From NCBI GenBank assembly GCA_002943765.1, contig PQWQ01000008.1, positions 1,426,001-1,490,000 of the forward strand: DNA of 64,000 nt. Direction: 5' to 3'. Position 1 is the stretch's first letter. Every line of letters starts with the position of its first letter. The notes under the pieces are model-generated. The model was not told where the DNA came from, ran no database searches, and saw only the letters and a list, made by a program, of their open reading frames with translations. This stretch comes from Psoroptes ovis. Taxonomy: Eukaryota > Arthropoda > Arachnida > Sarcoptiformes > Psoroptidae. This document shows, one piece after another, positions 23,191-35,902 of the stretch. The position numbers and the translations under genes were made by a program.

Positions 23191-25116
23191 ATAAATCATA
23201 GAGAGAATCATTTCAAGATATATTCAAGCATAGAATCAATCAGAGAATATTCTGTTTTGATGATCAGAAGATCAGGGGAAATTCTGAAAGCGATTCCGGC
23301 CAACGATTCCGGTGAACGAATCTCGTTAATCGAAATTTATCGGATTCTTTTCATTCGAAATTCGAGTTTTCATGGGACAAAGTTCATGGGATTCGGGGCC
23401 CAAGATTCTGGTCAAAATACATCGAATTAAGGGTCGAAATTGTGGCCAGATTCTGACCAAAAAATTTATAATTAATTCCGTTCAATTTTTTCTCATTGAA
23501 ATCTCTGGTAAACTTCCATTCATTCATTTGATTGAATTCAAATCTGGTCGAATCGATTTTCAATTTCCGAACAATGAAAAAATGATTTCATTGAACCATT
23601 GATTTGATTCATTGAATGAATGATTCAATGAAATGATCCAAAGAATCAAATCAAATCAATTGATTGAATAATGATTTGGATCAATTCAAATTCAATCAAA
23701 TGATTGAATCCAGTGAATCAATGCACTGAATCCATTGAATCATTCAATAATTGATGATTGGTAATTATTTTCATTTTTTCGAATTGAATTGTATTGGATC
23801 AATGATTCATAGACTTATCAATTATTCATTCAAAAATTCATTCAATTCCATTATTGGAATCGATTCGTATGGAATTGATTTCAATTTTTTGAAATGGAAT
23901 TAATCTTTGATTCGAATCGGGATTATTTCGCAATTTCTTCGATGATATTTTAGTTGATTTGTGCTGATTTAAATCATAATCTATGTAATGATGGATGGTA
24001 ATCAATTCGATGAAGTAATATTGGACCGATTATCAAAGATTTCAGTTTGTCGCAGTTAATTTTCTTTTGATTTTATAAATCTCTTTGAGGCTTTCTGTGG
24101 GCACCCCAATCTGGGACGATTATTGATTCTTTGATTCGACTGAATTTTCCATCAGGGATTGATTGATCATGTGTAATTGCTTGTATTTTAGCTTAGTGTA
24201 TTTGTGTGTATCAGACAGATGTATAATCTCAGAGATGTTGGTACAAAAATGTCTTATATGTCTTAGAGCAAAGATATATTGTATAATCTCTAAGGGCCTA
24301 AGAGCCTAAGAGAATTCTGGAAAGCATAATCTTGGAAATATTTCGAAGAATAATTACAATTTTGACATTATTAATTCCATTCATTTGACGAAGATAATCA
24401 TGATTTAATCCTTTGATTCCAAATTATTTTTTAGGGCTATTCCTTTTCCTCCTTGTCTTCTTATTTTATATTTATGCATAGAATATTACTCAAATTGATT
24501 TTTCGTATGAATCTTTGGCAAAATTAAGATAAAAATATCCATAATATATCAAGGATTATACATTTTATCAAGACCCAAGAGACTTCAGAATGATACAAGC
24601 GATTCATTTGAGCAGGGAATTGTTTTGTTTCTCATGCTATCGAGATAAATTTTTGAACAAAAAGGGTCCCTGAAAGGCTGCGCTAAGTTTTCGACCCTTG
24701 AAATCACTGCGCGTTTTGAATGAATGAATCAATGAATTTTGCGCTCATTTCATATCGGTAAATTGAGAACCAACGAATTTAAGCGAATTTCAAATCAGAA
24801 TTAGATTCAATGAATCATCTAATGACGGGCATATGGACCTTTTAGCTTTTGAATTTCATTTGTTTTCGTTCCGGGTTTTTGATTTGATCACGGAATATCG
24901 AGTTGAATCGCATTAAATCGAATTGAATTGAATCTAAAACCCATCAAAAAAAATTTGATATTTTGACATATTTTGATCCATAAATTTGATTTCCAAAAAT
25001 ATTTAAATAATGTTTTACCACCCATTGATTTATTCCATTTATGTTAAATGTAAATGGATGGAAACAAAATATAAAAATTTTTGAAATTGATACATGTATT
25101 ATTATTATTATTGAAA

Positions 25117-25192
25117 TGTTGTCCGAAAAGTTTTCAATTATAATTCAATATGAATCTATGGTAAAAATCAGCAAAACTTTCTGGACAACATA
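25117..25192. mobile_element. mariner-like MITE, diverged
   Basis: A 76-bp hairpin with ends TGTTGTCCGAAAAGTTTT and AAAACTTTCTGGACAACATA. The centre does not match the other copies. Confidence 0.65.
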
Positions 25193-26446
25193 ATAAAATA
25201 TCGAGTATCTGCTTTTTTTTTTGTACAATAGACGTATTGATACGTTTTTATGATAGGCATGCAAAATTCTTTGATTAAACTGCCGTTGACGTACTGCAAC
25301 GTCTATTTAATCATTGGTTATTGGTGTCTAGCAGCGTTTTTCACAACAAAAGTCGCTAAACTTTGCCGGCGTTTATATGCTGGTAGCATGTCGTTAATTC
25401 ATCAATGATAATATTCATTTAATTATTATGAATATCAAGGCCTTTTTTCAATAGATTTTCCATATTTCATTTTTGGGTGTCGTTTTTTTTCCATTTTAAT
25501 ATCTTTCAAATGAATTTAATGCAATTAAACTGAATGAATTATACGAATTTAAATGAATAAATCTATTTTAGTCGACCACATTATAATGATGATAATAGCA
25601 CTGTAATTATTGTCCTTATGGAACCTTAATAACTTGTCATAAATTTGAGCCAAAATACTTCCATAAATTCGTGCCCACACCTGTCAATTAAAAGTAAGCA
25701 GCCAAAAAAACTCATAATTCACTGAGGGTCATACGCAAAGAAGTAATAACGATTGTCCCCTGCACAATTATCATCCGAGAAACAATGGCCAAATTACTCC
25801 AAGAATCATTTAAAGATCAATGAAAGGTCTTGTAAAGACGAAGACGTTATACATGTGTGTGTACGAGGTTACCCATAGTTGAAGTTAGTATTTGAAGGTT
25901 TCTTTTGATCAATTTGCCCTCCGGAGCTTTGAATTATCGAAATAAATTATCGTATTTGATTCTTAATTCTTAGAGAGTTGAATTCAATTAAGACAAAGTC
26001 ACGAACAGATCTCATTTGGAATTTGATTCTTTGAAATTTTGGTGAATTATGGAATCACTGAATCACCGATAAAAAAAATCGAATCAATTATGGCTCGATT
26101 ATTTGAAACAATTATCGAATCGGTCTTGATTCAGCCTATCATAAAGGATGAAACCTTCGATTCAAAGGCTTCCAAACCTTCTAAGGTTTCAGGCATCGCA
26201 AATTCTCAAGTAATTATCATCATCACCATTATCATTACCCTTCATATATTGTTACTTGTTATCATTTTATTTTCGATTCTATTCAAATTTGAATTGAATT
26301 CTGTTCAGAAATTTCAATTCAAGATTCATTGTTCACTTTGATTCAATTCACTATTCCCGATTTCGAATTACGTATTCAGAATTTTGAAATTGACTCGCGA
26401 ACGCTATTGTTATGGTAATGATGCTTATTATTATTATTATTATTAT

Positions 26447-26525
26447 TGGGTTGTCCCATAAGTTCTTGCTGTTTTTTAAATATTTTTTTCATTTGAAAAA
26501 TGGCAAAAACTTATGGGACAACCTA
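26447..26525. mobile_element. mariner-like MITE, subfamily A
   Basis: A 79-bp hairpin: TGGGTTGTCCCATAAGTTCT with AAAACTTATGGGACAACCTA. It was inserted next to a (TTA)n tract. Confidence 0.8.
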
Positions 26526-26627
26526 ATATTATCGTTATTATTTACCATTTTGTTATTTATATTTACACATTTTGTTTATATTTTATCGTTTATCAGACAA
26601 TTTGCATTCGAAATACGGAGCATATAT

Positions 26628-26706
26628 TAGGTTGTCCGATAATTTCTTGCCGATTTTCTTTTGAATTCCCTACGATATAATAGGCAAAAACTTTTCGGAC
26701 GACCTA
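26628..26706. mobile_element. mariner-like MITE, subfamily B
   Basis: A 79-bp TA-bounded hairpin: TAGGTTGTCCGATAATTTCT with AAAACTTTTCGGACGACCTA. The centre GAATTCCCTACGATATAAT is the reverse of the centre of the copy at 13288. Confidence 0.8.
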
Positions 26707-27822
26707 ATATATTTTATTCGATTCATATATGAGCAACCATAACAACAACAACAACGATTGTTAAGAAGCTTAAAATAATTCTGTCCGAAGAATTCTCGAA
26801 TACGAATTTCCGTAGAATTCGGCCCGATTCTCGGCCGTAATTCTGATACAAACTTTGTCCGATTCTGGCCGTAATTCTAATTCGGTCCGAACTTCGGTAC
26901 GAATTGTGCTCAAATTCAGAATTTGTTTATGCAAATCTTCGACCGAAACTTATTGTAACAAATGGACTAAATGACTAAATGGTCTTCGTGGCCATTTCGG
27001 CTCAATTTCGGATGCACATTCGTTACAAATTATCTTCGAATCTAAAATAAGGTGAATTGATGATGCCTTCGGGCGCCTTATTTGATGGAATCAGATGTGA
27101 AATATATTCAATGTAATCGATCTTCTTCATTCATTGGCTCCCAATTCAATGATTCGATTGCGCAAGAACTTGGAGAGGTTTCAAGCGGCCAAATCACAAG
27201 TTAATCAATCAATTTGGACTGGTCAAAATACTGGCTTCAAACATATGTTTCGAACCATATGTGATAGATGATTATGTGCACCACCATCGATGATGATGGT
27301 CACGGTGACAAGTCGAATGATTAATCGAATAGTGATCAATCAATTGATTGATTGGTTTATGTCTAAGCTTATAGCTCTTGGCTTACTGAGTCACGGGTGT
27401 ATTCGTTGATTAATCACGCCAATCGAAGTAATCGAAGGCAAAAAAACTTTTCAATATTAATCAAAGCTGTCCAACCTTCAAGGGTGGCTCCTGCCAATAT
27501 TTAGCCTATTAAACGAACTTTGACGACTTTTCGGTCATCGAAAAGGTTCGATTCATTGATTCCATTGATTTCATTGCATACATTGAATCAGTAATGAAGA
27601 TGTATTGCCGATGGTCCTTGATGGTCCAGGGTTATGTCCATTTTCATAAATAGCTCACGTAATTGGACAAAATCTTCATCGAATATGTCTTCAGGAAAAT
27701 GTTTTTTTTTTCAAAATTTTCAAAATTAAAGATAATCCTATTATGACCGTACTAGCGGTCAGTATGATTTCACATTTTTTGCTTTAAAGCTGCCAGTTTT
27801 TACATGCATTTTTATGGGAAAT

Positions 27823-27870
27823 GCCCGAGCTCAGCTCGGGCTGAGCAAGATTCAAGCAAAAGCTTAATCA
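27823..27870. repeat. Dispersed palindromic GCCCGAG repeat, copy 2 (reverse orientation)
   Basis: The perfect palindrome GCCCGAGCTCAGCTCGGGC (27823-27841) is followed by CTGAGCAAGATTCAAGCA, the reverse complement of the flank beside the 20659 palindrome, with a few changes. This points to a dispersed family, not chance. Confidence 0.55.
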
Positions 27871-28599
27871 CGAGACCATAACGGTCTTGAACGGTAAAGC
27901 GGTCGATGAATATTTGTTTTTCAAAAATTGAAAAAAAACTTTTTGTAAATTTTTAATGGATTTCAAATGTATCGCTGTTGTTGATGCTGTTTCGATACAT
28001 CGAAACATTGATAATCTTTGATTAATGATTTCGTAAATTGAATTTTGAAAATCGATACATTTTTCCCGCGATGCAGGAAATTTTAATTTCAATTTTTTCG
28101 AAGAAAATTTGAAATTTCAATTAACATTTTCCGTCTCCGAAGACTAAGACATTAATTAAGACATCGGCGAACATCATTCATCGATGATAACATCGACAAG
28201 TGTCGATGTCGATGCCTCAAATCTGAATCATCGTTGCTTGATGGCTGCTCAATCATTCGATTCTCATGGGGTTCAGCACACATTTGCACCGATTCGGCTG
28301 TCCATGTTCCCGAGGAACATTGTTACATCGTTGCATCGATGTCCGTTGATACTGCGAATGTTTCACTTGTTCTTAGGGCCTTAATTACATGGTCGGCCAT
28401 GTTCGTAACATGTTCGAATTAGGGAACATCCGAAACATTCGAAAACATTCCATTATCACCAACATTCCATTATCTACGACTGACCATCATTCTCACGTCT
28501 TAATTTGCTAAAATTTCTTAATTATTAATTGATTTAGTTGTCATATTTCGAACATTTGAACCATATTCGGACCAGATTCGAATTGATTTTCGAATAAAA

Positions 28600-31500
28600 A
28601 TGTGGTGTCAAGTACAAGCAAAATCATTGGAAAATAATTATGGGCTACCATTGGTTCGTATGAAACATGCAATGTGTTGTTCAACATCATTTAACCACGA
28701 TGATAATGATAATGGTAATGATAATGATGATGTAAACATATATCTTTATGGTGGTAAATCGCTGCTGAATCAAACACTGCGTGATTTATGGACATTTAAT
28801 CCGAATACAAATCAATGGAAACAGTTATCACCGACACCAACCACATCATCGATTTCGAACAATGACAATGTCAGAAACGTGACCGAAACAAGTACCGAAG
28901 ACAAATCATTCGATAATCAATCAAATAATCAATGTAAATGTTGTTCGAATCAATTTGATTCGATTCGATTATCATCATCGTTCGAACAGCATCAACAGCA
29001 TCAAACATCGATTAATCATCATCACCATCATCACCAAGACCATCATCATGGCCATGATCAACAACAATACCATGATCAGCATCATCAACTGCAGCATCAT
29101 CAATCTTCTTGTTGGAAAGTTATCAACGATTCACCGCCACCACTTCAAGAACATACGATAATTAATTATCGGGTAAGTTTTCGCTGATTAATTATTCCGA
29201 CAAACAGATTGCCGAAATGCATGGCCAAAGATGTTTTACGGACATGTTCGCCGATGCATTTAGCCGGATCATTTGCATATTTCAAAAGATTCGAATCTCG
29301 AAATAATTTTCGAAACTTTTTTCCAGAACAAATTGTACATATTCGGCGGTGAAATCGGTTATTCAAGCGATGAAACACCGTTGTGGATGTTTGATCTTCG
29401 AACACGAATATGGAAAAAATTTATGGCCAAAAATCAACATACGATCAGTTTGAATGATGTCAGCAACAACGCCACCATCACTAGCGCCAATGATAATAAT
29501 CAAATAGCAATCTCACGACCATTAAATCGTCGATCACATTCATCAGTTGTTTATAAAAATTTAATGTGTATTTATGGTGGTTATCAAGACCTTAAAGGTT
29601 CAACATCCGAAATATGGACATTTAATTTCGGTAAGTTCAGAACTGATTTGATTACCATTGATCATTCGAAGCCAAACTGTGGACCTTGGGCCATGGACCA
29701 TTGACCACGAACCATGGACCGATGACTATGGCACAATCACCTTGGACCACGGTCCCATCACTATGGACCTTGGACCTTAGACCTTAGACCACGGTCCCAT
29801 CACTATGGACCTTGGACCTTAGACCTTAGACCACGGTCCCATCACTATGGACCTTGGACCTTAGACCACGGTCCCATGACTAGGGACCTTGGACATTAGA
29901 CCTTAGACCACGGACCATGGATCGGACCCTATGGTCCACGGTCGAAATAGCCGAGTTGAGCTCACGGGCTCCGTGCTACTCTGACCGCGACCCCGAACAG
30001 CTTTGAACGGGACCATCGCGTTCGGCGCCCGTAGACTGGTCAATCTTTGAATTGTCCATCTGACATTTAAATAATCGAAACCATAAAAACCTTGATTACC
30101 GTGTCCGAACCATTAATTCCATTGATAATAATTATGTCTGATCCTATCTTTATTATTTTTACCGAATTCCACCCTTATCTCGCTCTCTCTCTCTCGTACA
30201 TAGATACAAATGAATGGTACTTGGAAGGTATTAATCATAATCACAATAATCGTCATAAAAAATCATCAACACCATTACCACGTCATGGACATTCGGCTAT
30301 TGTTTATAATGATTTAATGTATATTTATGGTGGTATGAATAATTTACAAATACAAAATGATTTTTGGTCATGGAATTTTAGTATGTATCTCTACCATTTG
30401 TATTATCTCTTGATATCTTAATTGTAATTATTTTAATGTTTATTCATTCGTTCAAATTATCATTGAAACAACCATTAATCGCCCCAAGAATCTAAACAAT
30501 GGCACCGAATCCGCATGAATCGTTCACGTAACCCTGGCGTCCGAGCATTTCATAGCGCCATCGTCGTATTGGATTCAATGTTCCTATACGGTGGTGAACG
30601 TTCAAATGGCTTGCATTCGAATGAGTTATGGCGTTATCGTTTCGGTAAGTGATTTCGGTTGTTGGAAGACTCAAAGATAATCGTAGATTTAATGAGTCTT
30701 TGCATTCGGTGCATAAGGCGCCATCTTTTGATAAAAATATGAATGATGGCACCTAAATGGCGCCACTCGAGTGTAAAGACACTTTGAGTGATTTGAATTT
30801 TTAATTTTGATTTTTGTCTATTTTGCCACAGCTAATCAAACATGGGAACACATTGAAATCAAAGGAATATCACCAAATTGTCGTACACGACATGTGGCTA
30901 TTGCTAATCCCTTTTTGAAACAATTGGAATATCGATTAAATAACAGCAGCAATGATAATAATACACATCAATGGAATATGAATTCGAATACGATCAATAA
31001 ACAATCAGATCAACGATGTTCGAATCAATTATGTAGTAAATGTCAACAACGACAGTTAAATAATGGTCAAATAAAACGGATTAGAAATCATCAGCATCAG
31101 CTGCAGCATCAGCGACATGATCACCAGCAGCAGCAGTATCAGGGGCTTGTTCGGCATCTAGGACATGACCAGAATCGGCAACATCTTGGGGCCGAATCGA
31201 ATCTCAAAGATGTAAACAATAATTTTGCTGAATCATCAAATAATGATAATGATGATACATTGAAATCGAATTCAATGTATGAATCGGCACGAATCGATGA
31301 TGATGATCGTGAAAATGATGATCCAAACATATCGAGCAAAGATGGTCCATCGATCGGTGATAATGGTGGTCACGGTGATGGTCACAATGATGGTAATGAT
31401 GGTGATAATGGCTCCAACGGCAAAGATAAACAGCAAGTTTCCAATGAAAAACCATTGACCACCGTGGTCAAAATGAGACCACGTCGTCCGCTGGCATCAA

Positions 31501-33053
31501 AACAGCGACCATATTCCGATTTTTATTCGACAATCCTTAAAGATAATATGATCGGTGATAGTCACAATGGTAACACGGATCATTCGGATCAATTTGATTA
31601 TGATCAAAATGATTATAAATTTAAACGACGATCAATACAAGAAACAATGTCATATTATTCACTTTGTTTTTCAACACCACCATCGACACTTAATCTGCGG
31701 ACTAAGTCACATTTGCGATCATCGCCACCGCCGCAGGCCGAATCGAACCACCTTGAAGATACCGAAGCTAAGCATTCGAATGATCCGATCGGCCATGGCA
31801 CACGGCCCGATTTTCAATCAATCCCTGGTGATAGTCACAACAATAATTCAAACATGAATTATTCACTAACACTGGACATATCATCACCTGATTATGAAAA
31901 AGAGCTGAAATTCACAATGATGGCATCATCATCGAATACATCGACACCATCATTATCGTTGATTAGTGGTGGTAACGGTAATAATGTTCGAAATAACGAC
32001 AATCGATGTTGTAATATTGAAATGAAACACTTGGACATGTTGGAAGATTATTTGGAACCTGAAGAAATGTTGGAAATAATACAAACAACAACATCGGAAG
32101 CGATGAACGATTGTGATGATAATTCGAATGATTGTTTACCATCGACATCGGCGACTAAATCGATACAAAAAACACCGGCCATACGACGTAAACAAAATTC
32201 GAATGGTCAAATGATACATCAATCATCATCAACATCATCGACATCGTCGACAACATTTTCGAATGCATCATCTGGTTATCAATCATTGATATTATCATCG
32301 ACCAGTGATCACAGTAATGCTAAGGATGGTACGATGTCAACATTGAATAATCAATCGATTTCGAATTCATCATCATTCGGTGACCATCATCATGATGTAC
32401 AGTCACATCATGAAGACCATGGCCAACATACGTGTAAAACAATCGAAAACAATGATGATGAAGCCGATTTTGATGAGAAATTATTAACGAAATTGAATTG
32501 TTTTAGGCATCGACCCGGGCAATCATCAACGGCACCGGCCACAATGGCCGCTTCGAATCGTTGGGAACCAAATATCAACGATATCATTGAAGAAGTGAAT
32601 AATCTGCCAAATTCGCCTTCGATTGATTCACTGCTCGATGATCCTGATGATCATTCGAACATTGGTCATTGTGACCATCGAACACAAACCGATGCGAATT
32701 GTGACTGTGAAGTTGATATAAACTGTAATTATCATCATGGTCATCATACATTACATTGTAGAATCAATGAGTCAGATTGTTGTGACCATCACCACCATTA
32801 TTATCATCATCATTATCATACAATGATAATGAGCAATGATAAACATCAACATCAACAATCATCATCATCATCGTGTAAATCAATGATTAAATCATCAATC
32901 AATACTGATCATAAGAAATTGATCGACATCAATGATGTACTTATCGATCATAAATATCCAATATTTTGTATGTATGTATTTGGTGGTAAAGAAGATTGTA
33001 TCACTGGGATATTGAATAAACAATCAATGACTATATGGAAATTTTATACATAA
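28600..33053 (+). CDS. Kelch-repeat beta-propeller protein with a very long insertion
   Basis: Five exons: 28600-29172, 29327-29630, 30204-30380, 30489-30644 and 30832-33053, with introns of 154, 573, 108 and 187 bp, coding 1143 residues. Six kelch motifs (hydrophobic-GG ... W) are visible: IYLYGGK/LWTF at ~47-68, LYIFGGE/LWMF from ~194, MCIYGGY/IWTFNF, MYIYGGM/FWSWNF, MFLYGGE/LWRYRF and, at the extreme C-terminus, MYVFGGKED/TIWKFYT. The sixth blade follows ~690 residues of His, Asn, Ser and Asp-rich, presumably disordered sequence. A His-rich loop also interrupts blade 1. Exons 2, 3 and 4 each end in phase 1 at the same blade position. No BTB, F-box or membrane segment was seen, so it is probably a cytoplasmic or nuclear interaction scaffold. 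It ends 334 bp from the convergent DDX31 gene. Orthology beyond the kelch class is not recognised. Confidence 0.85.
29741..29943. repeat. 42-bp minisatellite in kelch-gene intron 2
   Basis: Units 29761-29802 and 29803-29844 are identical (CTATGGACCTTGGACCTTAG, then ACCTTAGACCACGGTCCCAT, then CA). A 35-bp unit missing one ACCTTAG follows at 29845, and a diverged unit at 29880. The flanks have partial copies. The unit is built from the 7-mer GGACCTT/AGACCTT. Confidence 0.85.
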
Positions 33054-33387
33054 AATCAACCAACCAACAACCTGCAAAATACATATGATTTATTTGAGCG
33101 AAACTTATATAAAATACAAAATATAAACAAATATATTTTTATAAACATATAAATATACACAACTCATATATCACAATCAATCACTGATAATCATTCATCA
33201 TTGATAATCAAACACTGATGGTCACTCATTGAGCATCAATCATTGATAATCAATGGAATCAATGCACACACACATATACATCAATTGAATATCAATCGAA
33301 ATAAAAGCATAATCAATCAATCGAACCTTAATCAATAATTGATTGATCAAGGATCAGTTGATCCATTGATCTTCGATCAATCATTGA
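33054..33387. other. Convergent 3' UTRs of kelch gene and DDX31
   Basis: 334 bp of AT-rich sequence with tandem ATCATTGATAATCA-like words and AATAAA at 33300 on the plus strand. TTTATT at 33089 could serve as a minus-strand poly(A) signal, in which case the two transcripts overlap. Confidence 0.45.
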
Positions 33388-35651
33388 TCAGCTGATCCTC
33401 GGTCTCTTCGAACGTTTCTTGCTGCTGTTCTTGTTGTTGATGTTCTTATCACCAATCGAATCGAATCCACTATCAAACTCGGATATCCGTTGCTCCAGCG
33501 GTATCGTTTTACGTTTCAATTGACTCATGTTTGAATTGTCAATCGCTTTCGAACGGCGATTAGCCGTACGTAATTTATTCACAAGTTCACTTGGTGGTTC
33601 AATCAATGCGAAACTTTTGGCCAAATGGCCAAAATGTAATTGACGAAACGTGATGTATTGATGTAATGATCGTGGATATGTTGCATATGATCGTACGTAC
33701 GAAACGAATGCTTTACGGGCCATTTGATTCAGTTCATTGTGGCGCCATATGATTCGTTCGAGTGTGTGCTAATCAGTGGTTGAATACGGAAAATAATCGA
33801 TTATAAAGGGTTAGATCCTATCGAATTGAGTCAAGGTACTTACCTGTAGATTAGCCAAACGTTCTTGTAGAGTTTGCATTGAATTTCGATGATCCAAATG
33901 ATCATCGGATGATAATTCAATTGAATCAATCGATTTCCAATATTTTTCCATTCGAATCGTTTCGAAATTTATTGATAATTCTTGTTGTAAATATTCAATA
34001 TATTTCACTTCGCTTGGCAATACAAACAATATCGATTGTCCGTGACGACCTAGCCGAGCTGTACGGCCACAACGATGTACAAAATCTTCAACGGTGGTCG
34101 GTATACTCATTTGTATGATCCGGTTAACATCAGGCATATCGATACCACGTGAACATACATCAGTACAAATCAATATGCCGGAATTGATTGCTGAGAATCG
34201 TTCGAAAACGTTTCGCCGTTCAATTTGATTCATGCTGCCATGTAATTGATAAATTTCAATGTTATTTTCGTTGTTTTGTAGATGATTCGTTAAGAATTCA
34301 CGAAATAAAGCCGTATAAAAATCAACGACATCTTGACATGATGTAAATATGATCATTTTCTGGCCATTCGGATGATTTTGACCAGTGTTTTCATTGAAAA
34401 ATGAATCAAATACAATACAAAACAACGTGATCAATCGTAGCTTGGCTGGGACAATCATAAAACTATTCAACAACGTGCTTGGCAAGGTAATTTCCTTCAG
34501 ATGTTGTTGCGTGTCATTGGAGCCATTCGAATTATCATTATCATCATCGCTTACGTCGATAAATTTCGGATTTTTCAGGCTAAGACCAGCCAGTTCTTTG
34601 ACACCATCGGATAATGTTGCCGATAGTAATATGGTCTGTATTTTACGATCATTTTCGGTTGATTCTTCGCTCGAATTGCTACGGCTACGAATACATTCAA
34701 TAATCTCGGCGATTATGGCCGCAAATCCTTGTTCATAAAGCCTATCAGCTTCATCAATGATCAGATACTTCAATTTGGAAATGTCTAAATTTCGTGTTCG
34801 ATTTAAGTGGTCCAAGAGACGGCCAGGTGTCGCTATTAATATGTTCAACCCTTTACGTATCCGAGCTTTTTCCGATTTCTTCTTTTCACCACCAATCAAT
34901 TGTCCTACGACAATACGTCGATATGGATTCAGCAGACGATCAATACATTTATATGTTTGCAGCGCTAATTCACGTGTTGGCAATATGATTAATGCCAATA
35001 AACCATCTGTACGTGTTATCTTAGGCTGAATCGATTGTAGCAGCTGAATCAGCGGTATTGAATAAGCTAAGGTTTTACCCGAGCCAGTCACTGATTTGAT
35101 CAACACATCATCACCATTCAATATGATCGGTATCGAAAGGGATTGAATTTTTGTTGCTTTTCTTAGATTGAATCGTTGTTCAAGACATGCTACCAACATT
35201 GGATCGATCTCAAATTCGGAGAAATCTTTGTTGGAAAATAATTCTTCATGTTTTACGGTTTTTACGACCCTGTTAATGTGTGAACAATGAGTTTTGACCC
35301 GATAAATACATTGATAAATACTCACGTTGAAAATTCGGGAATATTTGCCGTAGATTCATCGAATAATTTCGATGATTTAAAGCTTGGAAATTCTGATTTA
35401 TTCAAGGAATTCTCTTTGCTGTCCACATTTTCATTATTTTTTGGTTCTTTAGCGTTTGATTTCGATGCAATTCGTTGTTGATTGGATTGATTTGAATTCG
35501 GTGATTTACTTGAAAGCTTTTTGGGTGATTCTTTGAGTGGTTTTAGGGCGAATTTGGCCAGTTTTCGGGCTTTGGTCTGTCGAGCATTTGTGCCTTCATT
35601 ATTGCTTGAACCGAAATCAATATTGCCCAATATCAATGATGAATCGTCCAT
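33388..35651 (-). CDS. DDX31: ATP-dependent RNA helicase DDX31/Dbp7
   Basis: Exons on the minus strand: 35651-35326, 35269-33844 and 33768-33388, with introns of 56 and 75 bp, coding 710 residues. DDX31/Dbp7 is a nucleolar DEAD-box helicase needed for early 60S ribosome assembly. After a ~110-residue Lys/Ser-rich N-terminus the helicase motifs appear in order: Q motif (KATKIQ), GSGKT ~171-175, PTREL ~206-210, TPGR ~256-259, DEAD ~281-284, SAT ~325-327, CTDVCSRGIDMPDV, and HRCGRTAR ~507-514. The C-terminal block RKAFVSYVRSYATYPR...LHFGHLAKSFAL, followed by a basic tail, is the DDX31/Dbp7-specific extension and decides the call over other DEAD proteins. All catalytic motifs look intact. I chose the ATG at 35651; an upstream in-frame TTG is unlikely. 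It lies 251 bp downstream of CEP83 on the same strand. Confidence 0.93.
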
Positions 35652-35800
35652 TTTTTGTCGACGATCGGAGTTCAAAAATATTTCAAAAAATCAAAATTTA
35701 AAAAACGTGTTTTGAAAAATGTAAACAAACAAAATTGGGAGTAATTCATAAAGTATAGGACACAAAAAAATTTTGAAATTTTCAAATGGCGCGAATTTTT

Positions 35801-35806
35801 TTTATT
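35801..35806 (-). terminator. Poly(A) signal of CEP83
   Basis: AATAAA on the minus strand, about 100 nt past the CEP83 stop, in the short gap before DDX31. A GGCGCG (E2F-like) word at 35788-35793 nearby may belong to the DDX31 promoter. Confidence 0.45.
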
Positions 35807-35902
35807 AACAACAGAAACAACAACAAGTAATTTATATGTAAAATAGCAGTGATCAGGAACGAAAGTTCATCATAAATCATTCATATACAAAATCTCCGAG
35901 TT

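Larger units (their letters stand above)
21403..28599. other. Gene-free, repeat-bearing stretch
   Basis: About 7.2 kb with no gene I can support. It holds MITEs at 22590, 23110, 25117, 26447 and 26628, a TTAA-flanked MITE at 22901-23054, the third GCCCGAG palindrome at 27823, and a zone at about 23560-24000 built of reiterated ATTGAAT/GATTCA words. A 252-bp open frame from an ATG at 26090 ends in one hydrophobic segment, but I would not call it a gene. The 5' UTR of the kelch gene probably occupies the last few hundred bases. Confidence 0.5.

Noticed and set aside
26090..26341. Short ORF with one hydrophobic segment
   Set aside because: Low-complexity Ile/Leu run from AT-rich repeats, no homologue recalled and no promoter; not enough for a gene.
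27149..27268. Short coding-like reading starting MIRLRKNLERFQ
   Set aside because: Chance openings of this length occur in several less AT-rich patches of the window, so protein-like appearance alone is weak evidence.
27541..27565. GGTTCGATTC resembling a tRNA T-arm
   Set aside because: No acceptor or anticodon stem can be folded around it.
29705..30091. GC-balanced sequence that could be an exon
   Set aside because: It is the minisatellite and its flank inside an intron whose splice sites and phases fit perfectly without it.
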